NCBI GenBank assembly: GCA_965214915.1
Contig: CBDCCP010000003.1
Coordinates: 1-64,000 of the forward strand
Source: CATQHP01 sp965214915
Lineage (GTDB): Bacteria > Acidobacteriota > Terriglobia > Bryobacterales > UBA6623
DNA length: 64,000 nt
Direction: 5' to 3'
In this document: positions 26,766 to 35,770 of the stretch, piece by piece
Numbering within the stretch: the stretch's first letter is position 1
How the letters are laid out: each line of letters starts with the position of its first letter
Made by a program: the position numbers and the translations under genes
The notes under the pieces: generated by a model
The model's database searches: none
Seen by the model: the letters and a program-made list of their open reading frames with translations, nothing else
Told to the model about the DNA's origin: nothing

Positions 26766-27818
26766 ATGTTCCGATTGACTTTCCCGGCGCTGTGCGTTAT
26801 GGCGCTCATGATGTCCGCTTGCGGGGGGGAGATGGAGACCCCGGAGCCCGAACCCATGTCCTGGCCGGAAGTGGCCGGCTATGCGTTGATGGAAATTCCG
26901 CCCGACAACGAAATGACCGCGGCGAAGGTCGCCCTTGGCAAGCAGCTTTACTACGACAAGCGCCTCAGCGGCGACGGCGCGCGGTCTTGCTACGGCTGCC
27001 ATCTCAAGGAGAACGGCTTGACCGACGGGCGTCCCACCGCGCTCGGCGCGTTCGACAAGCAACTGACGCGGGCCGCTCCGACCATGTGGAACGTCGGCTA
27101 CTACGAGTCGCTGTACTGGGACGGTCGTTCCGGCGCGCTTGAAAAACAGGTCAAAGGCGCTTGGAGCGGCGGCAATATGGGCGCCTCCGGCAACGACGGC
27201 GCGCCGTCGATGGACGACGTCTGCGCCAAGCTGAACGAGATTCCCGGATACGCCGAGCAGTTTCAGGCGGTCTTCGGCGGACCGGCGACGCCCGACCACG
27301 TCGCTTACGCGGTGGCGGCCTTCATGCGCACCATCGTCACCACCACGGAAAACTCCCGTTTCGTCGCTTTCCGCAACGGCGCCGAGGACGCTCTGAACGA
27401 ACAGGAGAAGCGCGGTTGGACGATCTTTTCGGAAAAGGCGAAATGCACCAACTGCCATGACGGGCTGCTTCTCGCCGACATGCAATTCCATAACGTTGGA
27501 ATCGGCATGGATGCCGAGAACCCCGACATCGGCCGCGCCAAGATTTCGGAAGACGAGCAAGACACCGGGGCCTTCAAGACGCCGAGTCTCTACGATATTT
27601 CGAAGTCCGCGCCGTACTTTCACGACGGCAGCGTAGCCACGCTGGAAGAAGCCGTCGAGTTGATGACCAGCGGCGGCAAGCCGAACGAGTATCTCGACGT
27701 GGACAACTTGGCCGACGCCAAGAACGCCGACCTGAGCGACGACGAAAAAGCCGACCTCGTTGCTTTCCTGAAAGCGCTCGACGTGGAGTACACGATCGAA
27801 GAGCCGATGCTTCCGTAG
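26766..27818 (+). CDS. Di-heme cytochrome c peroxidase (MauG/CcpA family), lipoprotein
   Basis: 350 residues. The signal ends at MSACG, so Cys19 is a probable lipidation site. Two c-type heme motifs are present: CYGCH (Cys75, Cys78, His79) and CTNCH (Cys227, Cys230, His231). DGRPTALGAFDKQLTRAAPTMWN and FKTPSLYDISKSAPYFHDGS are typical of the family. It would act in the periplasm, reducing hydrogen peroxide with electrons from a small cytochrome, or oxidising a protein as MauG does. The gene has its own promoter signal and ends at TAG directly overlapping the GTG start of an amidohydrolase-like gene. Confidence 0.93.
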   Translation: MFRLTFPALCVMALMMSACGGEMETPEPEPMSWPEVAGYALMEIPPDNEMTAAKVALGKQLYYDKRLSGDGARSCYGCHLKENGLTDGRPTALGAFDKQLTRAAPTMWNVGYYESLYWDGRSGALEKQVKGAWSGGNMGASGNDGAPSMDDVCAKLNEIPGYAEQFQAVFGGPATPDHVAYAVAAFMRTIVTTTENSRFVAFRNGAEDALNEQEKRGWTIFSEKAKCTNCHDGLLLADMQFHNVGIGMDAENPDIGRAKISEDEQDTGAFKTPSLYDISKSAPYFHDGSVATLEEAVELMTSGGKPNEYLDVDNLADAKNADLSDDEKADLVAFLKALDVEYTIEEPMLP

Positions 27819-29203
27819 TGTCGTTGGCGCAAGCCGAAACGGTCAACAGGAGGCGCGGGCCGGGAGCCGCCCGAAGGCGGGCCGCCGCGGGCCGGCTGTT
27901 TTTCTGCCTTCTCGCCCCGTTTCCGACGCCGGCGCAAGATGCGCTGCTGATCGAGCATGCGCTGTTGATCGACGGCAGCGGCTCCCCGCCCCGCGGAGAC
28001 GCCGCGATCCTGATCGAGGACGGGCGCATCTCGCGCGTCGGCGGTTCCGGCTCCATACAGGCCCCGGCAGGCGCCGGAGTCATCGATGCGGCGGGCAAAA
28101 CGATTGTCCCCGGAATCGTCAACCTCCGCGGCCACATCGGCTTGGCGTCCGAACTGCTGCAGGCGGACGATTGCTGCACGAGAGAGAACGTATTGCGCCA
28201 ACTCGGGGTTTACGCCTCATTCGGCGTGACAACCGTTGCAAGCTCGGGCAGCGGCATGGAGCTCGTCGCAGAGGTCCGCGACCGGATCGACGCCGGTGAA
28301 ATTCGCAACGCCGCGCGGGTGTTGACGGCGCTCCGGGGCTTCACCCCGAAAGGCGGATATCCGAGCCGCAGCGACGGTTTCGCGGGCTTGGCTCACGAGA
28401 CGGATTCCGCGCGGGAAGCGCGGCGGCGGGTCGACGCACTGGCCGATTTTGGAGTCGATTTCGTCCATCTGTGGACGGACCGCCGCGATAACGCCGCGGA
28501 CGGTTTCGACCCCAAGGTCTATCGAGCGGTCATTCGGCGGGCCAAGGCGCGCGGATTGCCCGTCAGCGCTCAGACGCCGCGCCTGGAAGACGCCAAACGC
28601 CTGGCCGCAGCGGGGGCGGACATCCTGACGCAAAGCGTCACAGACCGCGCCGTCGACCGCGAATTCACCGAATTGCTTCTCAAAAACGAGATTGTCTATG
28701 CGCCGGCGCTCACGGCCGAGCAGGCCGCGTTCGAATACGGCGACCGCGCGGAATGGCTGTACGACAACTTCTTCAAGCGATCGATTCCCAGCGGCATCAC
28801 GCCGCTTCTCAACGGCGAGGTGCTGATGCGACAGGCCCTGGACCCGGACCGTTCGCGGCGAATTTTCGCCTTCGAACAGGCCAAGCGCAATCTCAAGACG
28901 CTTGCCGCTGCCGGTGTGCGCATCGGCCTGGGCACGGGCTCGGGCCCGGCAGGGCGGTTCGAAGGCTATTTCGAGCACCGCGAGGCGCGGCTGATGCAAG
29001 AGGCGGGACTCGCTCCGCTCGAGATCGTCCGGACGTTCTCGACAAACGCGGCTGCGGCTCTGGGCATCGCGGCCGACCGCGGCGCCGTTTCTCCAGGGAA
29101 GCGCGCCGACCTCGTCATCCTCAACGCGAACCCCGCCGAGGACATTCGAAATCTACGCGAGATTCACGCTGTTTTCATTGGCGGACGGCTGGCGCGCCTG
29201 TAA
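27818..29203 (+). CDS. Amidohydrolase-like protein lacking metal ligands (probable pseudoenzyme)
   Basis: 461 residues from the GTG at 27818, sharing a base with the TAG of the peroxidase gene (TAGTG). The N-terminus has a hydrophobic stretch (RLFFCLLAPFPTPAQ), so it is probably exported. The fold follows imidazolonepropionase-like amidohydrolases, with the beta-sandwich start ALLIDGSG and the end SPGKRADLVILNANP. Metal sites are lost: PGLIDxHxH reads PGIVNLRGH, the lysine strand reads DFVHLW, the His strands read LPVSAQT and ILTQSV, and GTDSG reads GLGTGSG. It is unlikely to hydrolyse anything by the family mechanism. Position and coupling suggest a link to the peroxidase. Confidence 0.8.
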   Translation: MSLAQAETVNRRRGPGAARRRAAAGRLFFCLLAPFPTPAQDALLIEHALLIDGSGSPPRGDAAILIEDGRISRVGGSGSIQAPAGAGVIDAAGKTIVPGIVNLRGHIGLASELLQADDCCTRENVLRQLGVYASFGVTTVASSGSGMELVAEVRDRIDAGEIRNAARVLTALRGFTPKGGYPSRSDGFAGLAHETDSAREARRRVDALADFGVDFVHLWTDRRDNAADGFDPKVYRAVIRRAKARGLPVSAQTPRLEDAKRLAAAGADILTQSVTDRAVDREFTELLLKNEIVYAPALTAEQAAFEYGDRAEWLYDNFFKRSIPSGITPLLNGEVLMRQALDPDRSRRIFAFEQAKRNLKTLAAAGVRIGLGTGSGPAGRFEGYFEHREARLMQEAGLAPLEIVRTFSTNAAAALGIAADRGAVSPGKRADLVILNANPAEDIRNLREIHAVFIGGRLARL

Positions 29204-29257
29204 GCGGACATTCGATTTGCCGCAAGGTAGCGAACCGCCGCTATCGGCCTTTCCGGG

Positions 29258-30346
29258 TTATTGCCGGAGCTTGCCGTCGAACTCTTGGTACATGCGGCGG
29301 ATTTCCAGTTCCACGGTCCCGCGGTTGCGGGATTCGAGGCCGGGGTAATGGCCGAACCCGGCAAAGCTCCATTGCCGCGCGGCCTCTGCGGCGGAAAGCC
29401 CTTGCCGGCGCAGCGCGGCAACCTCGCCGCGGTAACGTCGAATGTAGTCCTGGCGAATCCCGATCTTGCCAGGGTCGCGGACCAGGGGGCCGTGGCCGGG
29501 GACAATCGTCTCGAACTCGATATCCTTGAGCTTCTCTAACGAGGCGATGAATTCCTGGGGGAAAGAATCCCCAAGATAGGGCGGGCCGTCGTAAAACAAG
29601 TCTCCAGTGAACAGGATTTTTTCGGCCGGCAGATAAACGACGACGTCTCCGCCCGTGTGTCCGCGGCCCAAATGCAAGATCCGAATTTCGCGCGCCCCGC
29701 GGAACAAGGTCATCTCGCGCTTGAGCGTAATCGTCGGCGGCGTCGGCGTCACTTCTTGCAGGGCTTTGACGTGGCGTTCGAGCGCCGTGATGCGCAGTTG
29801 CAGCGCCGCGCGGTCTTTTTCCGCTGCGCCGGCCAGTCTCGACTCCAGAGCCGCGATGATTTTCCGTTGCGCCGGGGGACTGCCGATCACGCGATAGGTG
29901 GGCTCGTCCAGGACGTTCCCCAGCAGCCGCTCGCGGGTGTATTCGTGGCCTATGATCTCGACTCCATCCGGGAACGCCTGGTTGCCGTGCGCGTGGTCGA
30001 AGTGGAAGTGGCTGTTGATCAGATAGCGGATCGGCTTTGCGGAAACGGCCTTCACGGAGCGGATCAGCGCGCGCGCCGCGTCGGGCGTAATGTGCGAATC
30101 GACGACCGTGACGTCTTCGTCGTTGACGACGACCATGGCGTTGCTCGCGACGTTGAGCGCGCCCGTGCCCGCGGCGAAATAGACGCCCGGCGCAACCTCG
30201 TCGAAAACGTGGGTGTCGGAGATCTGTCTGGACGTTGATGCGGCGCGGACGCCGGAGCCGCCGTCGATGGAAACGGCGGCTCCGGCCAGAACAAGCAGGG
30301 CGGCGGTCAAAGTCGTCTTGCGGTCGATGCGCATTCCGTTTGTCAT
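29258..30346 (-). CDS. Exported metallo-beta-lactamase-fold hydrolase
   Basis: 362 residues with an N-terminal hydrophobic segment (ALLVLAGAAVS). The metal motif is intact: HFHFDHAHGN, then GRGHTGGDVVVY, a FTGDLFYDGPP Asp strand, and PGHGPL. It belongs to the periplasmic MBL group near class B beta-lactamases and the SoxH/quinoprotein-relay-like proteins; lactamase activity should not be assumed. Start at 30346 or the Met four codons later. TATGAT lies nine bases upstream of the ATG, with no Shine-Dalgarno. It converges with the amidohydrolase-like gene. Confidence 0.88.
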   Translation of the reverse strand: MTNGMRIDRKTTLTAALLVLAGAAVSIDGGSGVRAASTSRQISDTHVFDEVAPGVYFAAGTGALNVASNAMVVVNDEDVTVVDSHITPDAARALIRSVKAVSAKPIRYLINSHFHFDHAHGNQAFPDGVEIIGHEYTRERLLGNVLDEPTYRVIGSPPAQRKIIAALESRLAGAAEKDRAALQLRITALERHVKALQEVTPTPPTITLKREMTLFRGAREIRILHLGRGHTGGDVVVYLPAEKILFTGDLFYDGPPYLGDSFPQEFIASLEKLKDIEFETIVPGHGPLVRDPGKIGIRQDYIRRYRGEVAALRRQGLSAAEAARQWSFAGFGHYPGLESRNRGTVELEIRRMYQEFDGKLRQ

Positions 30347-30355
30347 CGCTTACCC

Positions 30356-30361
30356 ATCATA
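30356..30361 (-). promoter_or_regulatory. -10-like TATGAT, 9 bases before the MBL hydrolase start
   Basis: TATGAT, then nine bases, then the ATG at 30346, with no Shine-Dalgarno. Confidence 0.4.
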
Positions 30362-30412
30362 GGCGCTCGCTCGAAAACCTGTGCGCCGCGGTCTCGTTCT
30401 TTCGTTCGTCTG

Positions 30413-31402
30413 TCAGTGGGTCGGCGAGGAATGAAGCAACAGTTTTTCGTCGAATGAAAAATCGGGGGCGGGGCGGTCCGGCTGCGCTGCATGCCATTCC
30501 CAGGTCCGCCGCAGCCCCTCGCTGAAAGACGTTGGTTCGAAGGCCAGTTCCCGGCGGGCGCGGGCGATGTTCTCGGTGATGGGCGGCAGGTCGAAATACT
30601 GCCCGAAGTAGAGCGGCGGCGCAAAAACGTTGCCGCCGAGAGCTTCGATTCGGTTTCGCGGGACGTAGCGGATTTCGGGCTCGACTCCGGCGGCCTCGGC
30701 CAGAGCATGCACCAACGCGGTCTGCGTGACGGGCTCGGCGTTGGCAATGTTATAAGCCCTTCCCGGCGCCGCGGGCGCCTCCGCCGCCAGGACGGCGGCG
30801 CGGGCCAGATCGGTGCTGAGAATGAATTGCATCAAGCGGCTGCCGTCTCCCGGAACGACGACCGGCCGGCCGGCGGTCAGCCGGTCCCAGAAGAAGGCTT
30901 CGCGGTAGAACGGGTTCTCCGGGCCGTAAACGTACGGCGGCCGCAGCGTTACCGCCGGAAAGCCGCTCTCCCGATGCAGGCTGAACAGCAGGCGCTCGGA
31001 ATCGGCCTTGTTGCGGCAATAGGGATCGGGGTCGTCGGGCGGCGCCAGCGGAGCGTCTTCGGTCAGGTCGAGTCCTTTGCCGTATGCCGCGCAACTCGAC
31101 AGGAACACGTAACGCCGCAGGCTGGAGCCACAAGCCAATGCCGCCGCTTCGATATGCGCTGCGGTCGTTCCGCGCTGCCAGTCGTACACGTTGTCGAAAA
31201 CCAACTCGAATCCGCGGCCGGAAACGGCCCTGGCGACGGCCGCGCCGTCGTTGCGGTCGCAGCGAATTTCCTGCGTTCGGCCGGCAAAGGGATTGCGCTT
31301 GCCGCGATGCAGGATCGTCACGTCGTCGCCGCGCTCCAGAAGCAGCCGCACCAGCGCCCGGCCGATAAAAAGAGTCCCCCCGATGACGAGTACTCGGCTC
31401 AT
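30413..31402 (-). CDS. NAD-dependent epimerase/dehydratase (extended SDR)
   Basis: 329 residues. The Rossmann motif is GGTLFIG at residues 8-14; the catalytic serine strand is VFLSSCAAYG and the Tyr-x3-Lys pair is in YCRNK. RPPYVYGPEN and a C-terminal EGLRRTWEWH block complete the family pattern. Probably a nucleotide-sugar epimerase or reductase; the first loop is GGTxFIG rather than GxxGxxG, as in the chloroplast mRNA-binding/CSP41-like subgroup. TAGCAT sits six bases before the ATG, suggesting a leaderless transcript. Diverges from the TonB receptor gene. Confidence 0.88.
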   Translation of the reverse strand: MSRVLVIGGTLFIGRALVRLLLERGDDVTILHRGKRNPFAGRTQEIRCDRNDGAAVARAVSGRGFELVFDNVYDWQRGTTAAHIEAAALACGSSLRRYVFLSSCAAYGKGLDLTEDAPLAPPDDPDPYCRNKADSERLLFSLHRESGFPAVTLRPPYVYGPENPFYREAFFWDRLTAGRPVVVPGDGSRLMQFILSTDLARAAVLAAEAPAAPGRAYNIANAEPVTQTALVHALAEAAGVEPEIRYVPRNRIEALGGNVFAPPLYFGQYFDLPPITENIARARRELAFEPTSFSEGLRRTWEWHAAQPDRPAPDFSFDEKLLLHSSPTH

Positions 31403-31408
31403 TCGACC

Positions 31409-31414
31409 ATGCTA
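31409..31414 (-). promoter_or_regulatory. -10-like TAGCAT, 6 bases before the epimerase start
   Basis: TAGCAT, six bases (GGTCGA), then the ATG at 31402. Confidence 0.4.
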
Positions 31415-31493
31415 ACCGAGTTGCGGCCCGCGCCTGGCGGGCATATCGACCAAGCCCGCGGCGCGGCCTGAAATCCTGTTACAAAAAAATTAC

Positions 31494-31523
31494 TTGATAT
31501 CGATTTGCAAATACTGCTAGGTT
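31494..31523 (+). promoter_or_regulatory. Possible promoter of the TonB receptor gene
   Basis: TTGATA (31494-31499) and TAGGTT (31518-31523) are separated by 18 bases within the only clearly A+T-rich stretch of the divergent region. They lie about 55 bases before the ATG at 31578. No operator can be named. Confidence 0.3.
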
Positions 31524-31577
31524 GGGGGTTCTAGAGGGAGTCCTTCGCTCCCGGAGTCCGAGAGGCGAATTTCCACA

Positions 31578-33938
31578 ATGTGCAGGTTGCAAGTTCTTGC
31601 TGCGCTGGCCGTGCTGGCGGCGCCGCCGCTAAGCGCCGCTGAGGGTCGCGCTCTCCAGGGGACCGTTACGGACGCCGGCGAGTTTCCGATCTCCGGCGCG
31701 GTGGTTGAAGTCGTTGAAACAAAGGAGCGGACGCGTACCGACGGGTTCGGCGTTTACCGTCTCGAGCGGGTTCCCGCCGGGGAGTTCACGCTGCGCGTGA
31801 CGGCCGGCGATTTCGAGCCGGCCGAGTTCCGCGGCTCGGCGCAGACGGTCGAGTTCCCCGTCCGGCTGACCGAGCTCAAGCACTACGAAACTTCGATCGA
31901 GGTGGTCGCCCGGGCCGACGATTTGCGCACTGAAATTCCGGGGTCGATGCATCTCATTTTCGAAGAGGAGCTGGCGATTTCGAAGCCGCTCGACGCCAAC
32001 GAAGTGTTGCGGCGCGCGCCCGGGGTGACCGTTCGCGAGGATTCCGGCCCGATGGCGATGCGCCTCAACGTCGGCATCCGCGGGCTCAACCCGGATCGCA
32101 GCCGCAAGGTGCTGATGCTGGAAGACGGCATCCCGATCGCCCTCGCGCCTTACGGCGAGCCGGAAATGTATTATTCGCCGCCGATCGAGCGCATGCGCCG
32201 CGTGGAAATTCTCAAGGGCAGCGGCCAAATCGCGCACGGCCCGCAAACCGTGGGCGGCGTCGTGAACTTCGTCACGCCGGACCCGCCGTCGAAGCTTCAC
32301 GGCGATTTCGATATCGAGGGCGGCCAACGCGGCCTGTTCATCGGCAACGGCTCGCTGGGCGGGAGCAACCGCGATCAATCGATCGGTTGGATCGCCAATT
32401 ACTTGCACAAGCAAGGCGACGGCTGGCGCGACTTTTATTTCGACATCGACGATCTCCAAGCGAAGCTCATTCTGAAGCCCAACGACCGCCATACGTTCGC
32501 TGTGAAGGGTTCTCTTTACGAAGAAACATCCAATTCCACTTACGTCGGACTCACGCAGCCCATGTTCGACGCCGACCCGAATCAGAACGCGGTTCCGAGC
32601 GACACGCTCGCCGTGGAGCGCAAAGCGGCGTCGATCTCGCACGCCTACGTGGTGAACCCCCGCATGGTCTGGAACACGGCGTTTTTTACCTATGCGACGA
32701 AGCGTTTCTGGGGGCGTCAGGATTACGACCGCAGCGACCGCGGCCGCAACTATCTGGGGGTCTTCGGGGATCCATCGATTCCCGGCGGCGCGCTGTTTCT
32801 GCGCGACTCGGCGGGGAACCGCAACCGCGAGTTCGAAGTTTTCGGAGCGCAGACCGGCGCCCGCGTCGAGCACGGTTACGGCAGCCTGGACTTCGGCCTG
32901 CGCTACGTCTATGAGAAAGCGCGCGACCAGCGGGTGAACGGCGCGTCGTTCAACGCTCGAAGCGGCATCGTCCGCGACGACGAGCAGCGCGCGGGCCGGG
33001 CGTTTTCGGCTTACTTTCAAAACCGTTTCAAGCTGGGCTCGCGCCTTACGGTGACGCCGGGGCTGCGCCTGGAGAGCTACAACCAGGAACGGCGCATTTT
33101 GCGCCTTCGGGTGAACGGCGTTGCAACCGACGTCGACCGCCTGCAAGACAACGACATCACGAAAGCGATTCCGGGACTGGGGGTCTCGGTGCGCGCGACC
33201 GACGAGGTGACGTTTTTTGCCGGAGCGCATCGCGGGTTCGCCCCGCCGCGGACAAAAATAGCGATCGACAGCAGCGGCGACAACCTACAACTCGATGCGG
33301 AGTTGTCCTGGAATTACGAAGCCGGCGTTCGACTCGGCGGGCAGAGGGCCGTCAGCGGCGAGATCGGCTATTTCCGCCTGGATTTCTCGAACCAGGTCAT
33401 CACCGCGGCGGAGTCGGGCGGGGCGACGACGACTCTGGTTAACGGCGGCGCTTCGCTGCACGAGGGGATCGAAAGCTCGCTGCGCGTCAACTGGAACGAA
33501 TTGGCCGATCTCGGCCGATGGAGCCTCTACACGGATGTCCGCCACATGTACCTGGGCACGGCGCAGTTCCGCGAAAACGAGCTTTTCGGGGGCAACCGGC
33601 TGCCGTATGCGCCGCGCAATACGTTCGGCTTGATCGCCGGGCTGCGGCGGGCGAACGGCCTGGGGATGCAACTCGACCTCAATTCCATCGGCGATCAATT
33701 CGGCGACCGCACCGAAACGCTCATGCCTTCGGCGGACGGCACGGTTGGCTTGCTGCCGGCCTACAACATCACGAACCTGATCGTGGATTACAAGATTCGG
33801 CGCGAGCGCTGGGAACTTCAGCCCTACTTCACGGTCAAGAATCTGTTCGATAAGCTCTATATCGCTTCGCGGGCGCCGCAAGGCATTCAGCCGGGGATGT
33901 TCCGGCAAGTCAACCTCGGCGTCAAGATCGGTTTCTGA
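31578..33938 (+). CDS. TonB-dependent outer-membrane receptor (FecA-like) with carboxypeptidase-regulatory-like domain
   Basis: 786 residues. A signal peptide ends near PPLSAAEG. Residues about 25-95 form a carboxypeptidase-regulatory-like domain (LQGTVTDAGEFPISGAVVEV). The plug domain (about 105-225) holds LRRAPGVTVRE, MRLNVGIRGLNPDRS and GPQTVGGVVNFVTP. The 22-stranded barrel follows and ends in the aromatic residue of GVKIGF, as outer-membrane proteins do. The plug resembles FecA-type iron-siderophore receptors, so iron or another chelate is a possible ligand; oligosaccharides are also possible given the sulfatases nearby. Confidence 0.93.
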   Translation: MCRLQVLAALAVLAAPPLSAAEGRALQGTVTDAGEFPISGAVVEVVETKERTRTDGFGVYRLERVPAGEFTLRVTAGDFEPAEFRGSAQTVEFPVRLTELKHYETSIEVVARADDLRTEIPGSMHLIFEEELAISKPLDANEVLRRAPGVTVREDSGPMAMRLNVGIRGLNPDRSRKVLMLEDGIPIALAPYGEPEMYYSPPIERMRRVEILKGSGQIAHGPQTVGGVVNFVTPDPPSKLHGDFDIEGGQRGLFIGNGSLGGSNRDQSIGWIANYLHKQGDGWRDFYFDIDDLQAKLILKPNDRHTFAVKGSLYEETSNSTYVGLTQPMFDADPNQNAVPSDTLAVERKAASISHAYVVNPRMVWNTAFFTYATKRFWGRQDYDRSDRGRNYLGVFGDPSIPGGALFLRDSAGNRNREFEVFGAQTGARVEHGYGSLDFGLRYVYEKARDQRVNGASFNARSGIVRDDEQRAGRAFSAYFQNRFKLGSRLTVTPGLRLESYNQERRILRLRVNGVATDVDRLQDNDITKAIPGLGVSVRATDEVTFFAGAHRGFAPPRTKIAIDSSGDNLQLDAELSWNYEAGVRLGGQRAVSGEIGYFRLDFSNQVITAAESGGATTTLVNGGASLHEGIESSLRVNWNELADLGRWSLYTDVRHMYLGTAQFRENELFGGNRLPYAPRNTFGLIAGLRRANGLGMQLDLNSIGDQFGDRTETLMPSADGTVGLLPAYNITNLIVDYKIRRERWELQPYFTVKNLFDKLYIASRAPQGIQPGMFRQVNLGVKIGF

Positions 33939-33960
33939 CGGTTTTCCGAAAATCGCCCGG

Positions 33961-35727
33961 TCATTTGCGCGTGAGCGCTACATAGCGCACTTCGGCGACT
34001 TCGCCGTCGCCGGCGACCTGCGCCGCCCTCAGCTTCAACTCGCCGCGCCCCGCGGCAAGAGCAATCGTCCCCAGGCTCATCGGCTTGAAGTCTTTGACAT
34101 AAGACTCCCCGCGGCGGGGCACGCGGTCGTCCGCGGCGCCGTAGGCAGGCGGATCGTAGACTTCGTCGATCTTGGCGGATACGGCGGCGCCATTGAAGAC
34201 GAGCTCGACCGTCGAGCCGGCTTCGGCCGCGGCGAAATAGATCTGCGCTTCGTAATCGCCGGCTTGGGCGACTTCGACATCCCAGGTCATGGCGTCCTCG
34301 ACGCTCGTCCAATTCGTGAAATACGAGCAGTTCGGCGCTCGGGCGCTGCGCTCGATGCCGCCGTGCGGCGCGCCGTCGCGGGCCGGCAGCAGGGTCAGGG
34401 GAGCGTGGCCGACCGGGAAGGGGCGGTTGTCGGGACTGACGTTGGGCAGCACCTCGACGCCCCAGCGGGCGGCGGCTGCGCGCATCTCGGCGGCGGTCTC
34501 CGCGTGCTCGGCAGCGGCGTCGAGCGCTTGACCGGGGTCGGCTTCAAGATCGAACAGCCGCCCCTCGGCGTCCAATCGAAAGCGCTGGCTGCGAACGCTG
34601 ACTTGTTCCCGCCGCAACGAGAACAAAAGGCGGTCGGGCCAATCCGACTCTTCGCCCAGCAGAAGCGGCTTGATGCTCTTGCCGTCGAGCGGCTTTTCGC
34701 TCTTGACGGGGATTCCCGCGAGATCGGCCAGCGTCGGCAGCAGATCGATCGCCCCCGCGATCTTGCCGACTTTGCGGCCGGCCGGTATCGTGCCGGTCCA
34801 ACGAATCAAGAACGGGACGCGCAGGCCGCCCTCGTCGATCGAGCCCTTGCGCCCCTTCATGCCGTCGTTCCAGCGCCAACTGTTGGGGCCGTTATCGCTG
34901 AAATAGAGAACGATCGTATTTTCGCTGAGTTGCAGTTCGTCGAGCTTGGCCAGGACGCGCCCGACGTTCCAGTCGATGTTTTCGACCATGGCCAGCGCAG
35001 CCCGCGTTTTGGGCACGTCCTCGATGTCCGCGTCACGGTGGCGCTTGTCCAGCTCCTTGGCGGCGAACCGCTCCCAGAACTCATCGGGGACCTGCATCGG
35101 CGAGTGCGGCGTATTGAACGGCAGGTAGGCAAAGAACGGGCCGTCGCGGTTCTGTTCGATGAAGGCGATGGCGTGGTTCGTAAAGTCGTCGATGACGAAG
35201 CCTTCGCCGCGCACGAGCTTTCCGTTGCGGTCGAGCTCGTAGTCGAAGTAGTGGCCCCAATGGCCTTCGGTGAAACCGTAGAACTCGTCGAAGCCGCGGG
35301 CGTTGGGGTGGTAGGGATGCTGCGTGCCGTTGTGCCACTTGCCGAAGGCTCCGGTGGCGTATCCCGCGGCCTTGAAGGTTTGGGCGATGGTGTGCTCGTC
35401 GATGTTCAGCCGCTCCTGGCCGGTGCTGACGCCGCGCACGCCGCCTCGCGCGTAGTAGCGTCCGGTCAGGAATTCGGCGCGGGTGGGTGCGCAGACGCTG
35501 CAAACGTAGAAGTGCTCGAACAGCGCGCCGTCGCGGGCCAGCGAGTCGATGTTCGGCGTCGAGAGATTGCTGTTGCCGTGGACGCTGAGATCGCCCCAAC
35601 CTTGATCGTCTGCGAGGACGACGACGACGTTGGGGCGGGCGGATGCGGGGGGCGCGTCTCCGCAGCCGAGCGGTAGTAAGGCAACCGCCGAGAAAAGAAG
35701 CAGTAAGGATATCGCTGCGCTGCGCAT
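33961..35727 (-). CDS. Sulfatase (S1 family), lipoprotein, with C-terminal carbohydrate-binding-like domain
   Basis: 588 residues. A signal ends at LPLGC, with Cys22 a probable lipid anchor. The sulfatase core has NVVVVLADDQGWGD (metal Asp pair), CAPTRAEFLTGR with Cys79 as the formylglycine precursor, FGKWHNG, and FSDNGPNSW. After about residue 440 a separate beta-rich module (WTSVEDAMTWDVEVAQAGDYEAQI landmarks, AGSTVELVFNG) looks like an appended carbohydrate-binding or galactose-binding-like domain. It would remove sulfate esters in the periplasm. No formylglycine-generating enzyme is in the window. Confidence 0.92.
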   Translation of the reverse strand: MRSAAISLLLLFSAVALLPLGCGDAPPASARPNVVVVLADDQGWGDLSVHGNSNLSTPNIDSLARDGALFEHFYVCSVCAPTRAEFLTGRYYARGGVRGVSTGQERLNIDEHTIAQTFKAAGYATGAFGKWHNGTQHPYHPNARGFDEFYGFTEGHWGHYFDYELDRNGKLVRGEGFVIDDFTNHAIAFIEQNRDGPFFAYLPFNTPHSPMQVPDEFWERFAAKELDKRHRDADIEDVPKTRAALAMVENIDWNVGRVLAKLDELQLSENTIVLYFSDNGPNSWRWNDGMKGRKGSIDEGGLRVPFLIRWTGTIPAGRKVGKIAGAIDLLPTLADLAGIPVKSEKPLDGKSIKPLLLGEESDWPDRLLFSLRREQVSVRSQRFRLDAEGRLFDLEADPGQALDAAAEHAETAAEMRAAAARWGVEVLPNVSPDNRPFPVGHAPLTLLPARDGAPHGGIERSARAPNCSYFTNWTSVEDAMTWDVEVAQAGDYEAQIYFAAAEAGSTVELVFNGAAVSAKIDEVYDPPAYGAADDRVPRRGESYVKDFKPMSLGTIALAAGRGELKLRAAQVAGDGEVAEVRYVALTRK

Positions 35728-35770
35728 GGCGCCTATCAGCTTAACAATACGGGCCGGCCCGTTCGCGGCA

